Source of the DNA: Pontibacter russatus
Lineage (GTDB): Bacteria; Bacteroidota; Bacteroidia; Cytophagales; Hymenobacteraceae
DNA: 64,000 bases
Assembly: GCF_009931655.1 (NCBI RefSeq)
Contig: NZ_CP047984.1
Coordinates: 4,543,001-4,607,000 of the forward strand
Direction: 5' to 3'
The notes under the pieces are model-generated. The model did no database searches, was not told the origin of the DNA, and saw only the letters and a list, made by a program, of their open reading frames with translations. The number at the start of each line of letters is the position of its first letter. Positions within the stretch are counted from its first letter, which is position 1. Positions 27,005 through 36,459 of this stretch are shown here, piece after piece. A program made the position numbers and the translations under genes.

Positions 27005-27950
27005 CTACGACCATGTCTCATCTTTCTTCCACAGGGTGTAAATCAGGATCAGAAGCTTCTTCTGCACGACCATGTAGACTATCATCTTCTTTTTCCCCTT
27101 CCCCGTCAGCCGTTCGTAAAGCGCCCGGCAGATCCGCACCTTTAGGCTCACCGCCTTCAAGGCCAAGGCCGGCATGTAAAGTTTCTTCCTGGTGTGGCTG
27201 TTGCCATGCTTAGAGATTTTCGCCTTGCTGTTCATCTTGCCCGACTGATTCTCCACCACATCGTAGCTGGTGAGCTACTTTTGGCTGGTGAAGAGGGCAA
27301 AGCCCTTCGTCTCGGCGATGACGGGGGATGCCGTCAGCGGCCCCACCCTTTTGGTGGAGATATTTCTCTTTAAGAAAAGGGTCGGATTCGACGGTGGCCT
27401 TTATTTCCTCCTCAATGGCCTGCGTCTGTGTCTGGTAGAGCTTCAGGGTTTTCTATAGCCACTCCATGCTGGCCAGCATGGAGTGGCGGCGTGCAGATGG
27501 TTACTGCCCTCGGTGCGCATTTGATGAACCTGCTCATGCTCACGGGTGAGTTTGCGCAGCAGGTAGAGTTGGCAGCTCAAAGGCTGCCAGGGCCTCAGGT
27601 TCCTTTCCGCTTCAGGGTCATGGCGTCCTATCCAGTCGTTCTTGGACTGCAACCCAGGCTCTGGGTATTTTTTTGCCCTGTTAGGAAGCACGATGATTTC
27701 CTTCTGTTCTGCCTGATACAGCTGCCAGGCTATGTCACCGGTGGCCTCCAAGATGTAGAGCAGCTCTCCCCATATGCTCGCCTCGGCAAAGCCTTTGGGG
27801 GGTGAGAATTTGCGGGAGGCTTTCACCACTATCCGCTGCTCTTGAGGGAGTACCCTTGAGCGGCGAGGGTGGTTGAGAAAATAAAGTACTTCGCCCTGAA
27901 AGCTAAATTTTACATCAAAGCTACTCAGGCTGCCTTCAAAGATAAACTTG
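27005..27950 (-). pseudogene. Degenerate IS110-family transposase
   Basis: Minus-strand pieces in different frames give, in order, GELLYILEATGDIAWQLYQ, IVLPNRAKKY, SKNDWIGRHDPEAERNLR, LRKLTREHEQVHQMRTE, then after a decayed middle SKHGNSHTRKKLYMPALALK and KKLLILIYTLWKKDE. These are the DEDD N-terminal and the C-terminal (IS116/IS110/IS902) halves of an IS110 transposase. Frameshifts and stops make it nonfunctional. The boundaries are approximate. Confidence 0.75.
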
Positions 27951-28823
27951 TGTAATATCAGTTAGTAATTAAGGTTAAAAATTAACAGGGAATATGTTAC
28001 TTAGTTGTGATTTTGATTTAATAATAATCTTGGAGCATATTGTAAAAGCAAAGATTTAAGAGTTAATTCAATTATGTTCTATTTTATTTATAATGTTACC
28101 TTTAGCTTAAGATCTTCCTTTCCAAAGATAAAATAAATTATTAGTTTTAATTCATTCAAGCTTGTTATAAGCTTCTCTTTTATAAATAGGAGTTACGCTG
28201 CTATTGGTAGAGTCGTATAATAAATCAATTTTCGGTAACAAATCCCTTTGTGGAAATACCCACAAGGGGAGGAAGACTATCACGACTGTTTCAGGAGATG
28301 GTCAAAGAGTGCTGGCAGTAGAGCCTGTGCCCCTCATAGACGAGTGCTGAAAGATAGTCACCTCAGCAAAAAACATAGAGTTTTTGAGGAACTAGAAGAT
28401 TGGCTTTCTAATAGAGCTCAAGGCCAGCCATGTCTTACCACCGGTACTATGAGCAGCCGGTGGGCAAACCGGAGCAACTGCCAGTGAAGGAAGGTCTGTG
28501 ACTATGTGAAGACGCTTCTGATAGTGGACAGAGAAGGTTATGAGATGTATTACGCCTTGAGGAACCTACTCTGGCAGGTGCAGAAGTGCTCTTAGGACAT
28601 AAAAACGCTCAAAACTTCTTCTTGAGCTCCGCATAAGCCACATATAACCACATATTCTGTGTAATCCGCGTCTTCCAAAGGCTCGCTTAAATGCACAGGA
28701 AAAAATAATACTGAGAAATTACACGGCCTGCAGCAAAAACTGTTCTGCAGGTACAATGTGAATTCCTCTATGCCTAAGGAAATTTGAAAAAAATATTTCT
28801 AACCTATATAAGGGTCACGCAGC
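27951..28823. other. AT-rich region without an intact gene, upstream of the peptide cluster
   Basis: Base composition changes here from GC-rich to AT-rich. A 79-codon frame at 28248-28487 and short frames after it show no domain and look like decayed mobile DNA. The last 60 bases before 28824 (TTTG, A-rich tract, TATATAAGG) may carry the promoter of the peptide cluster. Confidence 0.5.
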
Positions 28824-30470
28824 ATGTTTAATCAATATCATACAAATGTTAGAGCTACAATAGAGTTTTTGAGTTTACTAAAAGTGAGAGTAAATAACGC
28901 AACAGTAAACGAAAATTTGCAAAATCACCCTGATTGGCCTAGCTTATTGTGTATAAGTGACGCCTTGAGTAAATGGAATATTCCTAATGGTGCTGGTAAA
29001 ATTGATCCTATCAATATTGACGAATTGCCTACCCCCTTCATGGCACGTACGAACAACCTTGGAGCACCAATGGTTATAGTTGCTAATGTTACTGATAAAA
29101 AAGTACAGATATATCAGAAAAACTACAATAAACTTGTTACTAAAAGTAAAGATGATTTTATAAAAACATGGAACGGAATATACCTAATAGCCGAACCAAA
29201 TGAATATTCTGGTGAACCAAACTATGAAAAAAACAAAAGAAAAACATTTCTAAGCTCTCTCATTCCTATAGCGGCTCTTGTCTTGTTGGTAATTGTTTCA
29301 TTTATGCTTATTCGAAGAGTAATCGAAACAACTGGGATTTCTGCACCTTCTTATATATTAGGGGTTTATCTTCAATATCTTATTATGCTAGCAGGAGTGG
29401 TCGTTACAAGCTTCTTAGTTTGGTACGAGATAGATAAGAATAATCCTTTTCTTAAAAAAGTATGTACAGGTATTGCTAAAAGTGATTGTAGTGCAATAGT
29501 TACTGGAAATAAGTCAAAATTGTTTGGTTGGTTAAGTTGGAGTGAATTAGGACTTTTCTATTTTATGGGTGGCTTACTTGCGTTATTATTTGCAGGGAGC
29601 TATGTTATTCACAATATTGCTGTTTTAGCATGGTTAAACATACTTGCGTTACCCTATATCGTATTCTCCATTTATTATCAGTGGCAGGTAGCAAAACAAT
29701 GGTGTATGCTCTGCCTTGCTGTACAGGTCTTATTGCTGATGGGCGGCATTAATGTCATTTTTAATAATTTTATTTTTCCATCTTTGCAATTTTCTATTTC
29801 TATTTTTATAAATGTTATAATTATATATCTGCTGCCAGCCTTGATATGGTATACACTTAAGCCATATATACAAGGCTTACAAAAAGCTGAGGATAATAAA
29901 AGGGAATACATGCGTGTAAAGTTTAATGCTGATATATTCAATATTCTTTTGAAAAAACAAAAATCCATAGCCATACCCACCGCCGATGGCTTGGGCATCG
30001 ATATAGGAAACCCAATGGCAACAAATACACTCATTAAGGTATGCAGCACGTATTGCGGCCCCTGCAGTAAGGCACATCCCAAAATTGAGAAGTTATTAGA
30101 AGGAAATACTAACTTAAAAGTTAAAATTATATTTACTGTATCCGACAAAGTACATGACCCGGCAGTGAAACCAATCAGTCATTTATTAGCAATAGCTGAG
30201 CAAGCCAACGAGGCTACAATCCAAAAAGCACTAAACGATTGGTATCTACCAAATGCAAAGGATTATGAACGCTTTGCAGCCCACTATCCAATGAATAGAG
30301 AGTTATTAAATCAAAGCGGTAAAATTGATGCAATGAATAAATGGTGCAAGTCGGCAGGTATTAGTTACACCCCTACCATTTTCATTAATGGATATCAGCT
30401 TCCCGATGCTTACAATATTGAGGATCTACAATACTTTCTTCTTGATTCCCCTACTTTAGGGGTTGAATGA
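28824..30470 (+). CDS. C39-like / VKOR / thioredoxin fusion, disulfide-forming membrane protein
   Basis: 548 residues in three parts. Residues 1-125 resemble a peptidase-C39 fold (LPTPFMAR, DFIKTWNGIYLIAEP) but lack the catalytic Cys and His, so the part is probably a binding domain. Residues 140-345 are a multi-helix VKOR domain with the cysteine pair C214/C222 (KVCTGIAKSDC), a Ser in WLSWSELG and the CxxC C294/C297 (QWCMLC). Residues 370-548 are a thioredoxin-like domain with CGPC (411-414) and cis-Pro P517 (YTPTIF). Known: VKOR-Trx fusions make disulfides with quinone as oxidant. It directly precedes the Cys-rich precursor, so inference: it oxidises that peptide. Confidence 0.85.
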   Translation: MFNQYHTNVRATIEFLSLLKVRVNNATVNENLQNHPDWPSLLCISDALSKWNIPNGAGKIDPINIDELPTPFMARTNNLGAPMVIVANVTDKKVQIYQKNYNKLVTKSKDDFIKTWNGIYLIAEPNEYSGEPNYEKNKRKTFLSSLIPIAALVLLVIVSFMLIRRVIETTGISAPSYILGVYLQYLIMLAGVVVTSFLVWYEIDKNNPFLKKVCTGIAKSDCSAIVTGNKSKLFGWLSWSELGLFYFMGGLLALLFAGSYVIHNIAVLAWLNILALPYIVFSIYYQWQVAKQWCMLCLAVQVLLLMGGINVIFNNFIFPSLQFSISIFINVIIIYLLPALIWYTLKPYIQGLQKAEDNKREYMRVKFNADIFNILLKKQKSIAIPTADGLGIDIGNPMATNTLIKVCSTYCGPCSKAHPKIEKLLEGNTNLKVKIIFTVSDKVHDPAVKPISHLLAIAEQANEATIQKALNDWYLPNAKDYERFAAHYPMNRELLNQSGKIDAMNKWCKSAGISYTPTIFINGYQLPDAYNIEDLQYFLLDSPTLGVE

Positions 30471-30624
30471 GATAAAAAAACATTTTCTTTTGGTATAGTA
30501 CCCCAAGAGAGAAGACTGGCGGTACTAAATGGCACTGCAGGGTCATTGCCAGGGCCAAAGCCTGTGATGCATAAAGCAAAAGGCAAAACAAACAAATTTA
30601 TTTTTAACTTTTAAATCAAAAAAA

Positions 30625-30831
30625 ATGGAACTTAAGAAAATGAGTCTTGCCAACATCGAAGGAAAGTTGAGCCGGGCAGAAATGAAAGGTATCATGGCTG
30701 GAAGTGGTAGTGGTTCTTATAAATGCTGCACTAATGCGAGCGGTAGCGGTACCTATAGTGGCTGTAGCGAATGTGTATCGTGTGACAGCTCTTGTAGTTG
30801 TAGTTCTGGCTCTACTTTAGTAGCATGTTAA
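30625..30831 (+). CDS. Precursor of a secreted Cys-rich peptide (double-glycine-type leader)
   Basis: 68 residues. The leader ends L15-S16-xx-E19-M20-xx-I23-x-A25-G26, which aligns position by position with the LSxxELxxIxGG leader consensus read by C39 peptidases; cleavage is predicted after G26. The 42-residue core starts SGSGSYKCC and holds eight cysteines (34, 35, 47, 50, 53, 57, 59, 68) among Ser and Gly, with a C-terminal Cys. No lanthionine or radical-SAM enzyme is near, so disulfides are the likely modification. An A-rich stretch precedes the ATG, as usual in Bacteroidota. A hairpin follows the stop. Confidence 0.85.
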   Translation: MELKKMSLANIEGKLSRAEMKGIMAGSGSGSYKCCTNASGSGTYSGCSECVSCDSSCSCSSGSTLVAC

Positions 30832-30842
30832 ACAGGTAAATT

Positions 30843-30891
30843 AATAAACAGTTGATATATTTTTATTTATAAAGTATGTCAACTGTTTATT
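30843..30891 (+). terminator. Hairpin after the precursor gene
   Basis: AATAAACAGTTGA and TCAACTGTTTATT (13 bases, perfect) enclose a 23-base AT-rich loop, 11 bases after the precursor stop. It may terminate transcription or protect the short mRNA from 3' decay, raising precursor levels above those of the downstream genes. Confidence 0.6.
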
Positions 30892-31193
30892 CACTTGTGA
30901 AAGGCAACTTCGCTCTTTGATGCGAAATGTTAAAGCAATTTTAGGACACACAACAAGTTAAGCGACAGAATACCTCCTTATGAATTAAGTTCAGCATCGT
31001 TTGCTTGGAATTATCAACCGGCCATATCGCACCAAGTTCCTCTATGATGATTCAGTAGTAGAGCAGAATTCCTACAGCAACTTTTATTCAACCTCATACT
31101 GCCCAATGCTATGTACAATAAAGGCTGCAGGGTAAGGGAACTTAGGGAGGCGCTGCTGATTAGCAATCAAGATATATTTATTACTGGCTGGGG
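30892..31193. other. Spacer with decayed mobile DNA
   Basis: About 300 bases with no intact gene. A short stretch near 30930 can be read as ILGHTTS followed by a stop, which vaguely recalls the end of a tyrosine recombinase. No second precursor peptide was found. Confidence 0.4.
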
Positions 31194-32112
31194 TATAATA
31201 CTCCCTTGATTTAGGGCACTATTTTAATTGAGGTATAACTTTTAGCTTAGTGGAAGAATGAAAGGGAAAACAAGGAAATCCAGCGCGGCCTTCAGGCCAG
31301 GGTAGCCATCGAGGCCCTGAAAGAGCGGGAGAGCTTGGCCATCATGCGCCTCTTGGACGAGCGCTGCTTGGGCGGGCCCACGTATGGGGTGCTCCAGATG
31401 CAGGATTACTTGCTCGATGAAGGGTATCAGGTGAACCACAAGCGGGTGCGGAAACTGCTCCGGCTCATGTGCCTGCAGGCCATCTACCCCAAAAAGAACC
31501 TGATCCGGTTGGGCTAGGCCGGGTAGTTTACCCTTACCTGCTGAGGAACCTGGAGATAGGGTGCTGCAACCAGGTCTGGGAGGTGGGCATCACCTACATT
31601 CCGCTGGAGAGGGGCTTTGTGTACCTGACGGCCATCATCGACGTGCACAGCCGCTTCGTTGTCACCTAGTGGGGGCTGTCCAACAGCCTATAGACCGGGG
31701 CAAGCCTTGCAGTGCTGCGGGAGGCGATTGCCCGCCATGACAAGCCGGAAATAGTAAACTCCGACCAGGGCAGCCAGTTCACCTGCAAAGAGTGGGTGGA
31801 GTACCTGAAGGGAGAGGGCATCAGCATGGACGGCAAAGGCAGAGTACTGGACAATATTTACATTGAGCGGCTGTGGCGAGCACTCAAGCGGGACTATGTC
31901 TACCTGCACCCCGCCCTGGACAGATGGAAGCTGTACCAGGGGCTGAAAAGCTTCTTCGGCTTTTACAACCATGAGAAGCATCACCAGGGGATAGGGAGAC
32001 GGATTTCGGTAAAGCTGTACAAGCAGCAAGCTGCATTATTTTGGGAGAGGGCAAGTAGAGAACCAACTTAGAAACAGTACAAAGTGGTCCTAATAAAGAG
32101 GGAGTACTATAA
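31194..32112 (+). mobile_element. Remnant of an IS3-family element inside the peptide cluster
   Basis: The left end TATAATACTCCCT and, read inward from about 32111, the right end TATAGTACTCCCT are imperfect terminal inverted repeats that continue with similar TTTAGG/TTAGGAC sequence. Between them lies a broken orfB. orfA and the 5' part of orfB are missing, so the element cannot move by itself. Confidence 0.65.
31247..32071 (+). pseudogene. IS3-family orfB (rve integrase core), inactivated
   Basis: Readable as MRLLDERCLGGPTYGVLQMQ, YQVNHKRVRKLLRLMCLQ, NQVWEVGITYIPLERGFVY, IVNSDQGSQFTCKEWVEYL and IYIERLWRALKRDYVYLH. These are the HTH_21 and DDE regions of IS3 OrfB. Stops and frame changes occur near 31515, 31668 and 31690, and the first catalytic Asp (normally D in DITYI) is Gly. 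The second Asp and the Glu remain. Confidence 0.8.
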
Positions 32113-32547
32113 CAAAATGGCCTGTTTGAGTCATCTAAAAATAAAATAGCTGTCCTGTGTTAAGTACATTTCAACTGTCTGTGCCGCAAATATCCTTAAA
32201 GTTATCTAATTAAATAAATAGAATAAATCAGTTTATATTTAAATAAAAAGAGGAGAAACTACTTAGATCTAAAGAAATGAAACAGAAATAAAGTAATAGG
32301 ATAGAAAATAAAGTAGACTATGAAATATAGTTATGGAACTTATAGAAGGATTTTCAAAGCGGTATAGGTAAAATCAACGATGAAATGATCTTGGTTATAC
32401 CTATACCATCAATGGGTTATAAAGGTAAAACTAATCAAGCTTTCATCTCAATTTTTAAAGTCCAATTAATACTCTTGCAAAGGTACTTTGTCAAAGAACC
32501 TTTGCAAGAGTAAAGTTATCAAAATTGATAGCATCAATATATCTTAT
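32113..32547. other. AT-rich leader region of the glycosyltransferase-like gene
   Basis: 435 bases with no gene. It contains an imperfect inverted repeat (GGTATAGGTA ... TACCTATACC, 32360-32410) and the stronger hairpin at 32471-32511. It is probably the promoter/leader region of the export genes. Confidence 0.5.
32471..32511 (+). promoter_or_regulatory. Extended hairpin upstream of the export operon
   Basis: ACTCTTGCAAAGG (32471-32483) and CCTTTGCAAGAGT (32499-32511) are perfect complements. The 15-base loop itself contains CTTTG/CAAAG, so a nearly continuous stem forms. It ends 36 bases before the ATG at 32548 and has no T run, so an operator or an mRNA leader structure is likelier than a terminator. 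Confidence 0.5.
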
Positions 32548-34170
32548 ATGAGATTTATACAAACACTACACATTGATAAAATAAAAGATCCTTTTAGTCA
32601 TAGTTTTGGCTGGGCTGCGCCAGAATATCATTTAATGAGTTGGACTCTTTGCAGCTTACAGTTACAGAAAATATATAAGAAAATTGACCTTTATGCCAAC
32701 AGTAGTGCTGCTAAGCTGCTAATAGATACTCTTGAACTGCCATATGACAACGTCTATATAACACATGATAATCTCACTTTATCTAACGAAAATCTTTGGG
32801 CCTTACCAAAAATATATACTTATTCCCTGCAGCACGCTCCTTTCCTTCACATAGACGGAGATATTTTTCTTTTTAATCAGTTTGATGAATCATTACTTAA
32901 AGGTGAATTAATCGCGCAAAACATTGAAGAGGCTACAGATTATTACCTGTCAACACAAAGAGAGCTAATAAAGCATTTTACTTATTTCCCAAGTTGCGTT
33001 AAAGCTGACTTCAGCAAAACGGCTCCAATAAGTGCAGTTAATGCAGGAATCCTGGGAGGTAACAACATTGGTTTTATTAATGAATATAGCCGATTAGCAT
33101 TTAAATATATAAATAAGAATATAAATAATCTCTCTTTTATAAATGTTAATCGTTTCAATGTGTTTTTTGAACAGCATCTATTCTACTCTCTTGCAAAGCA
33201 GAGGAATCTGCCAATTAATGTACTATTCCCTATTAAAATTAAAGATAATGAGTATAAGCATCTCTGTGATTTTCATGAAACGCCTTGTAAAAAACAATAT
33301 TTGCATCTTTTGGGTCAATCTAAAAAGGATGAATATACTTGTATTCAAATGGCATTAAAACTAAGAGATTTGTATCCTGAACATTATTACAAGATAATGT
33401 CAATTTTTAAAAGAAAAGAATCACGTTTATTCTTAGAGCTTTATGATAGAGCAAATCTGAATACTTTGGAAGATTATCTTAAATTTAATAATAAGGCAGA
33501 AAAAATATTCAATAAAGGAAAATCAGAGATAGATACGAAAAGTCGAGCTAATTACGGTATGAGTTATTATAGTGGTGCGTTTGACTTATCTATTTCGCAA
33601 GCTGTTGCAAGAAAGAACATCAATAAAATAGATAATCCTCTAATTAAGGAAAAAGCTTATATTGATTATGAAGTATTCATAAAGCATTTAATTAAATATT
33701 TAGACAATTGTAGGAAGATTAATCTCTATTACTTGTATGGACGAGATATAAAATCAGCCCGCTGGTATTGTGAGCTCTTTTCTAACGATGAAAATTATCA
33801 AGATAAAATTATTTCAAAATGTAAACATATTGAGATAATTGAGTCAGAGTTCGATTGGGCAGGTATTATAAATAAGAACAAGCGGATGGGTGTTAAGTAT
33901 TACGAAAATATAAAATTATCACCAGGCATTTTTTATAATTTAATCATCCCTGAAGTTCATCATAATAAGGTTTCATTTTTTGATCTTGATGAGTTAGAAA
34001 AATTAATTTTAGATAACTTATCTGTGCCCCTATCAATTGAAAGGTTGATCCATAAAATGAAATATTACACAGATGAAAACGTGCTTCAAAATCACATGCA
34101 TATTTATAGTAAACTTATAGTTACCCTAATTAAACAATTAGTTATAAAAAAAGCAATTAGACCCAGTTAA
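32548..34170 (+). CDS. Glycosyltransferase-like protein of unknown function (DUF6734-like)
   Basis: 540 residues from the ATG at 32548; an in-frame TTG at 32488 lies inside the hairpin. I recognise the N-terminal 250 residues as like an uncharacterised Bacteroidota family I recall as DUF6734: MRFIQTL, GWAAPEYHLMSWTLCSLQL, LWALPKIYTYSLQ, HIDGDIFLF (DGD 103-105), LIAQNIEEATDYY, NAGILGGN. The layout (early strand, DxD-like motif after a hydrophobic strand) recalls GT-A glycosyltransferases. The C-terminal 250 residues match nothing I know. It lies 24 bases before the ABC transporter. Inference: it modifies the peptide, possibly by adding sugar to Ser or Cys. Very AT-rich codon use. Confidence 0.6.
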   Translation: MRFIQTLHIDKIKDPFSHSFGWAAPEYHLMSWTLCSLQLQKIYKKIDLYANSSAAKLLIDTLELPYDNVYITHDNLTLSNENLWALPKIYTYSLQHAPFLHIDGDIFLFNQFDESLLKGELIAQNIEEATDYYLSTQRELIKHFTYFPSCVKADFSKTAPISAVNAGILGGNNIGFINEYSRLAFKYINKNINNLSFINVNRFNVFFEQHLFYSLAKQRNLPINVLFPIKIKDNEYKHLCDFHETPCKKQYLHLLGQSKKDEYTCIQMALKLRDLYPEHYYKIMSIFKRKESRLFLELYDRANLNTLEDYLKFNNKAEKIFNKGKSEIDTKSRANYGMSYYSGAFDLSISQAVARKNINKIDNPLIKEKAYIDYEVFIKHLIKYLDNCRKINLYYLYGRDIKSARWYCELFSNDENYQDKIISKCKHIEIIESEFDWAGIINKNKRMGVKYYENIKLSPGIFYNLIIPEVHHNKVSFFDLDELEKLILDNLSVPLSIERLIHKMKYYTDENVLQNHMHIYSKLIVTLIKQLVIKKAIRPS

Positions 34171-34194
34171 CTACTTATTTTTCATACAAAAACT

Positions 34195-36405
34195 TTGAGA
34201 AACTCATTTCCACTTTATAAACAGCTTGATTCTATGGACTGTGGCCCGACCTGCCTTCGTATGGTGGCAAAGTACTACGGCCGTTCTATTTCATTGGAGT
34301 ACCTGCGAAATAAGTCGCAATATGGTAAAGAAGGTGTATCAATGCTTGGCCTGTCCGATGCTGCAGAAAATATTGGGTTAAGATCTGTCGGAGCCAAACT
34401 TACTTTTGAACAACTTATTAATAATGCCCCACTGCCTGCCGTTATTCATTGGGACCACTACCACTTTGTAGTTTTAACTCCTGAATCAACTAATAAAAAA
34501 CTGGTAATAGCCGATCCAGCAAAAGGATTCATCAAGCTTAATAAAGACGATTTTCTAAGACACTGGCTCTCCACTATTGAAAATGAATCAGGTAAAGGCA
34601 CTGCTCTTTTGTTGGAACCCATTCCTCTCTTTGAAGAAATGGATTTCAAAGATGTCGATCAGGCAAAGAAAACAAAAATTGGCAGAGATTACTTGTTCAG
34701 CTATGTAAAACAACATAAGGCTTATTTTTATCAGATATTTCTGGGCTTACTTTTAGGCAGTATTTTACAACTCATTTTCCCTTACCTTACGCAAAGTATT
34801 GTTGATAAAGGCATCGATAATCGGAATATAAATTTTATACAAATTATCCTGGCAGCACAGCTAATGCTGCTGTTTTCACAGACAGTGATAGAATTCATCC
34901 GTAGCCGTATATTGCTACACATCAGCACAAGAATAAATGTTTCTCTGCTATCAGGCTTTTGGGCCAAGCTCTTAAAGCTTCCGATGCAGTTCTTCGATAG
35001 TAAACATCCTGGTGATATTATGCAGCGCGTAAGTGATCATCAGCGCATAGAAAGTTTTTTGACAGGAACGGCATTGAACACTCTCTTTTCGATTATAACC
35101 CTTGTTGTTCTTTCCTTTGTTTTACTTTCGTACAATATTATCATATTTGTCATTTTTCTTTTTGGTAGTTTGCTATACCTAATCTGGATACGATTTTTTT
35201 TAAAGTACCGTCGGGAACTTGATTACCAGCGTTTTGCCATAGCTGCCAAAGAAACCAATGCCACAATGCAATTGATTTATGGTATGCAAGAAATAAAACT
35301 TAATAATGCTGAGAATACTTACCGCTGGGCATGGGAAGGACTACAGGCAGGCTTATTTAAGCTTAACTTTAGAACTTTATCGGTTAGCCAATACCAACAA
35401 ATAGGTGCGTTCTTTATTAATCAAGGTAAAAATATTCTCATTACCTTTATAGTAGCCAAGCTGGTTGTGGAAGGCGAGCTTACCTTAGGTATGATGCTTG
35501 CAATTCAATACATCATAGGTCAATTAAACAGCCCGATAGATCAGTTGATTGGATTTACACAACAGGCACAGGATGCGAAAATTTCTTTAGAGCGTCTAAA
35601 CGATATTCATCTGCTAGATGACGAAGAGCCTGTTCAAAAACATTTCAATCATTATTTACCCGAAGAACATAGCATTCATATAAAGAACCTTTCTTTCACT
35701 TATCCAGGCGCAGGCAATGAGCCTGTACTGAAAAATATAAATTTAACACTACCGATGAGCAAGGTAACCGCTATTGTCGGTATGAGTGGAAGCGGTAAGA
35801 CGACTCTTATGAAATTGCTTTTGAAGTTTCATGAAACGTACAAAGGCGATATTTTTATAGGTAACTCAAGTTTTAAAACTATAAGCCCAAAATTTTGGCG
35901 CAGCGCAAGCGGTGCAGTTATGCAGGATAGTTTTGTATTTAATGATAATATACGAAAAAATATTACTGTTACCAATGAAAAGGTTGATGAGCAACGCCTT
36001 CTCTATGCCTGCAAAACAGCCAATATACTTTCCTTTATTGAATCATTGCCATTAGGCTTTTATACAAAGCTGGGTGCAGAAGGCAATGGCATTAGTGGCG
36101 GGCAGAAACAAAGATTGGCTATTGCAAGGGCAGTATATAAAAATCCTCAAATTTTATTCTTCGACGAGGCTACCAATTCCTTAGATGCCAATAATGAAAA
36201 AGAGATTTTGGAAAACCTGCAGCAATTCCTTAATGGCAAAACAGTGATTGTTGTGGCTCATCGTCTCAGCACGGTAAAAAATGCAGATAAGATTGTGGTG
36301 ATGGTTAATGGGGAAATTGCCGAAGAAGGCACACATACAGAACTTACAATGAGAAAAGGCAAGTATTACGAACTCGTAAAGAACCAATTAGAATTAGGAA
36401 ATTAA
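34195..36405 (+). CDS. Peptidase C39-domain ABC transporter (peptide processing and export)
   Basis: 736 residues. Residues 1-130 are an active C39 peptidase: C16 in SMDCGPTC, H90 in HYHFVVL and D107 in IADPAKG. Six membrane helices span about 170-460. The nucleotide-binding domain has Walker A GMSGSGKTT (529-537), signature ISGGQ (633-637), Walker B ILFFDEAT (653-660) and the H-loop H689. It should cut the precursor leader after Ala-Gly while exporting the core. Translation probably starts at TTG 34195 (MRNSFPLYKQLDSMDCG); the next ATG would remove part of the peptidase motif. It shares an operon with the genes on either side. Confidence 0.93.
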   Translation: MRNSFPLYKQLDSMDCGPTCLRMVAKYYGRSISLEYLRNKSQYGKEGVSMLGLSDAAENIGLRSVGAKLTFEQLINNAPLPAVIHWDHYHFVVLTPESTNKKLVIADPAKGFIKLNKDDFLRHWLSTIENESGKGTALLLEPIPLFEEMDFKDVDQAKKTKIGRDYLFSYVKQHKAYFYQIFLGLLLGSILQLIFPYLTQSIVDKGIDNRNINFIQIILAAQLMLLFSQTVIEFIRSRILLHISTRINVSLLSGFWAKLLKLPMQFFDSKHPGDIMQRVSDHQRIESFLTGTALNTLFSIITLVVLSFVLLSYNIIIFVIFLFGSLLYLIWIRFFLKYRRELDYQRFAIAAKETNATMQLIYGMQEIKLNNAENTYRWAWEGLQAGLFKLNFRTLSVSQYQQIGAFFINQGKNILITFIVAKLVVEGELTLGMMLAIQYIIGQLNSPIDQLIGFTQQAQDAKISLERLNDIHLLDDEEPVQKHFNHYLPEEHSIHIKNLSFTYPGAGNEPVLKNINLTLPMSKVTAIVGMSGSGKTTLMKLLLKFHETYKGDIFIGNSSFKTISPKFWRSASGAVMQDSFVFNDNIRKNITVTNEKVDEQRLLYACKTANILSFIESLPLGFYTKLGAEGNGISGGQKQRLAIARAVYKNPQILFFDEATNSLDANNEKEILENLQQFLNGKTVIVVAHRLSTVKNADKIVVMVNGEIAEEGTHTELTMRKGKYYELVKNQLELGN

Positions 36406-36459
36406 TTCATAACAAACATATCAAGGAACCATCTGGTTAGCCGGGAAAAATGATGTAAG

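Noticed and set aside
28248..28487. 79-codon frame and shorter frames before the peptide cluster
   Set aside because: No leader motif, no domain and low-complexity translation; more likely decayed mobile DNA.
30920..30970. ILGHTTS-like stretch recalling a tyrosine recombinase C-terminus
   Set aside because: Too short and interrupted by a stop; cannot be separated from chance.
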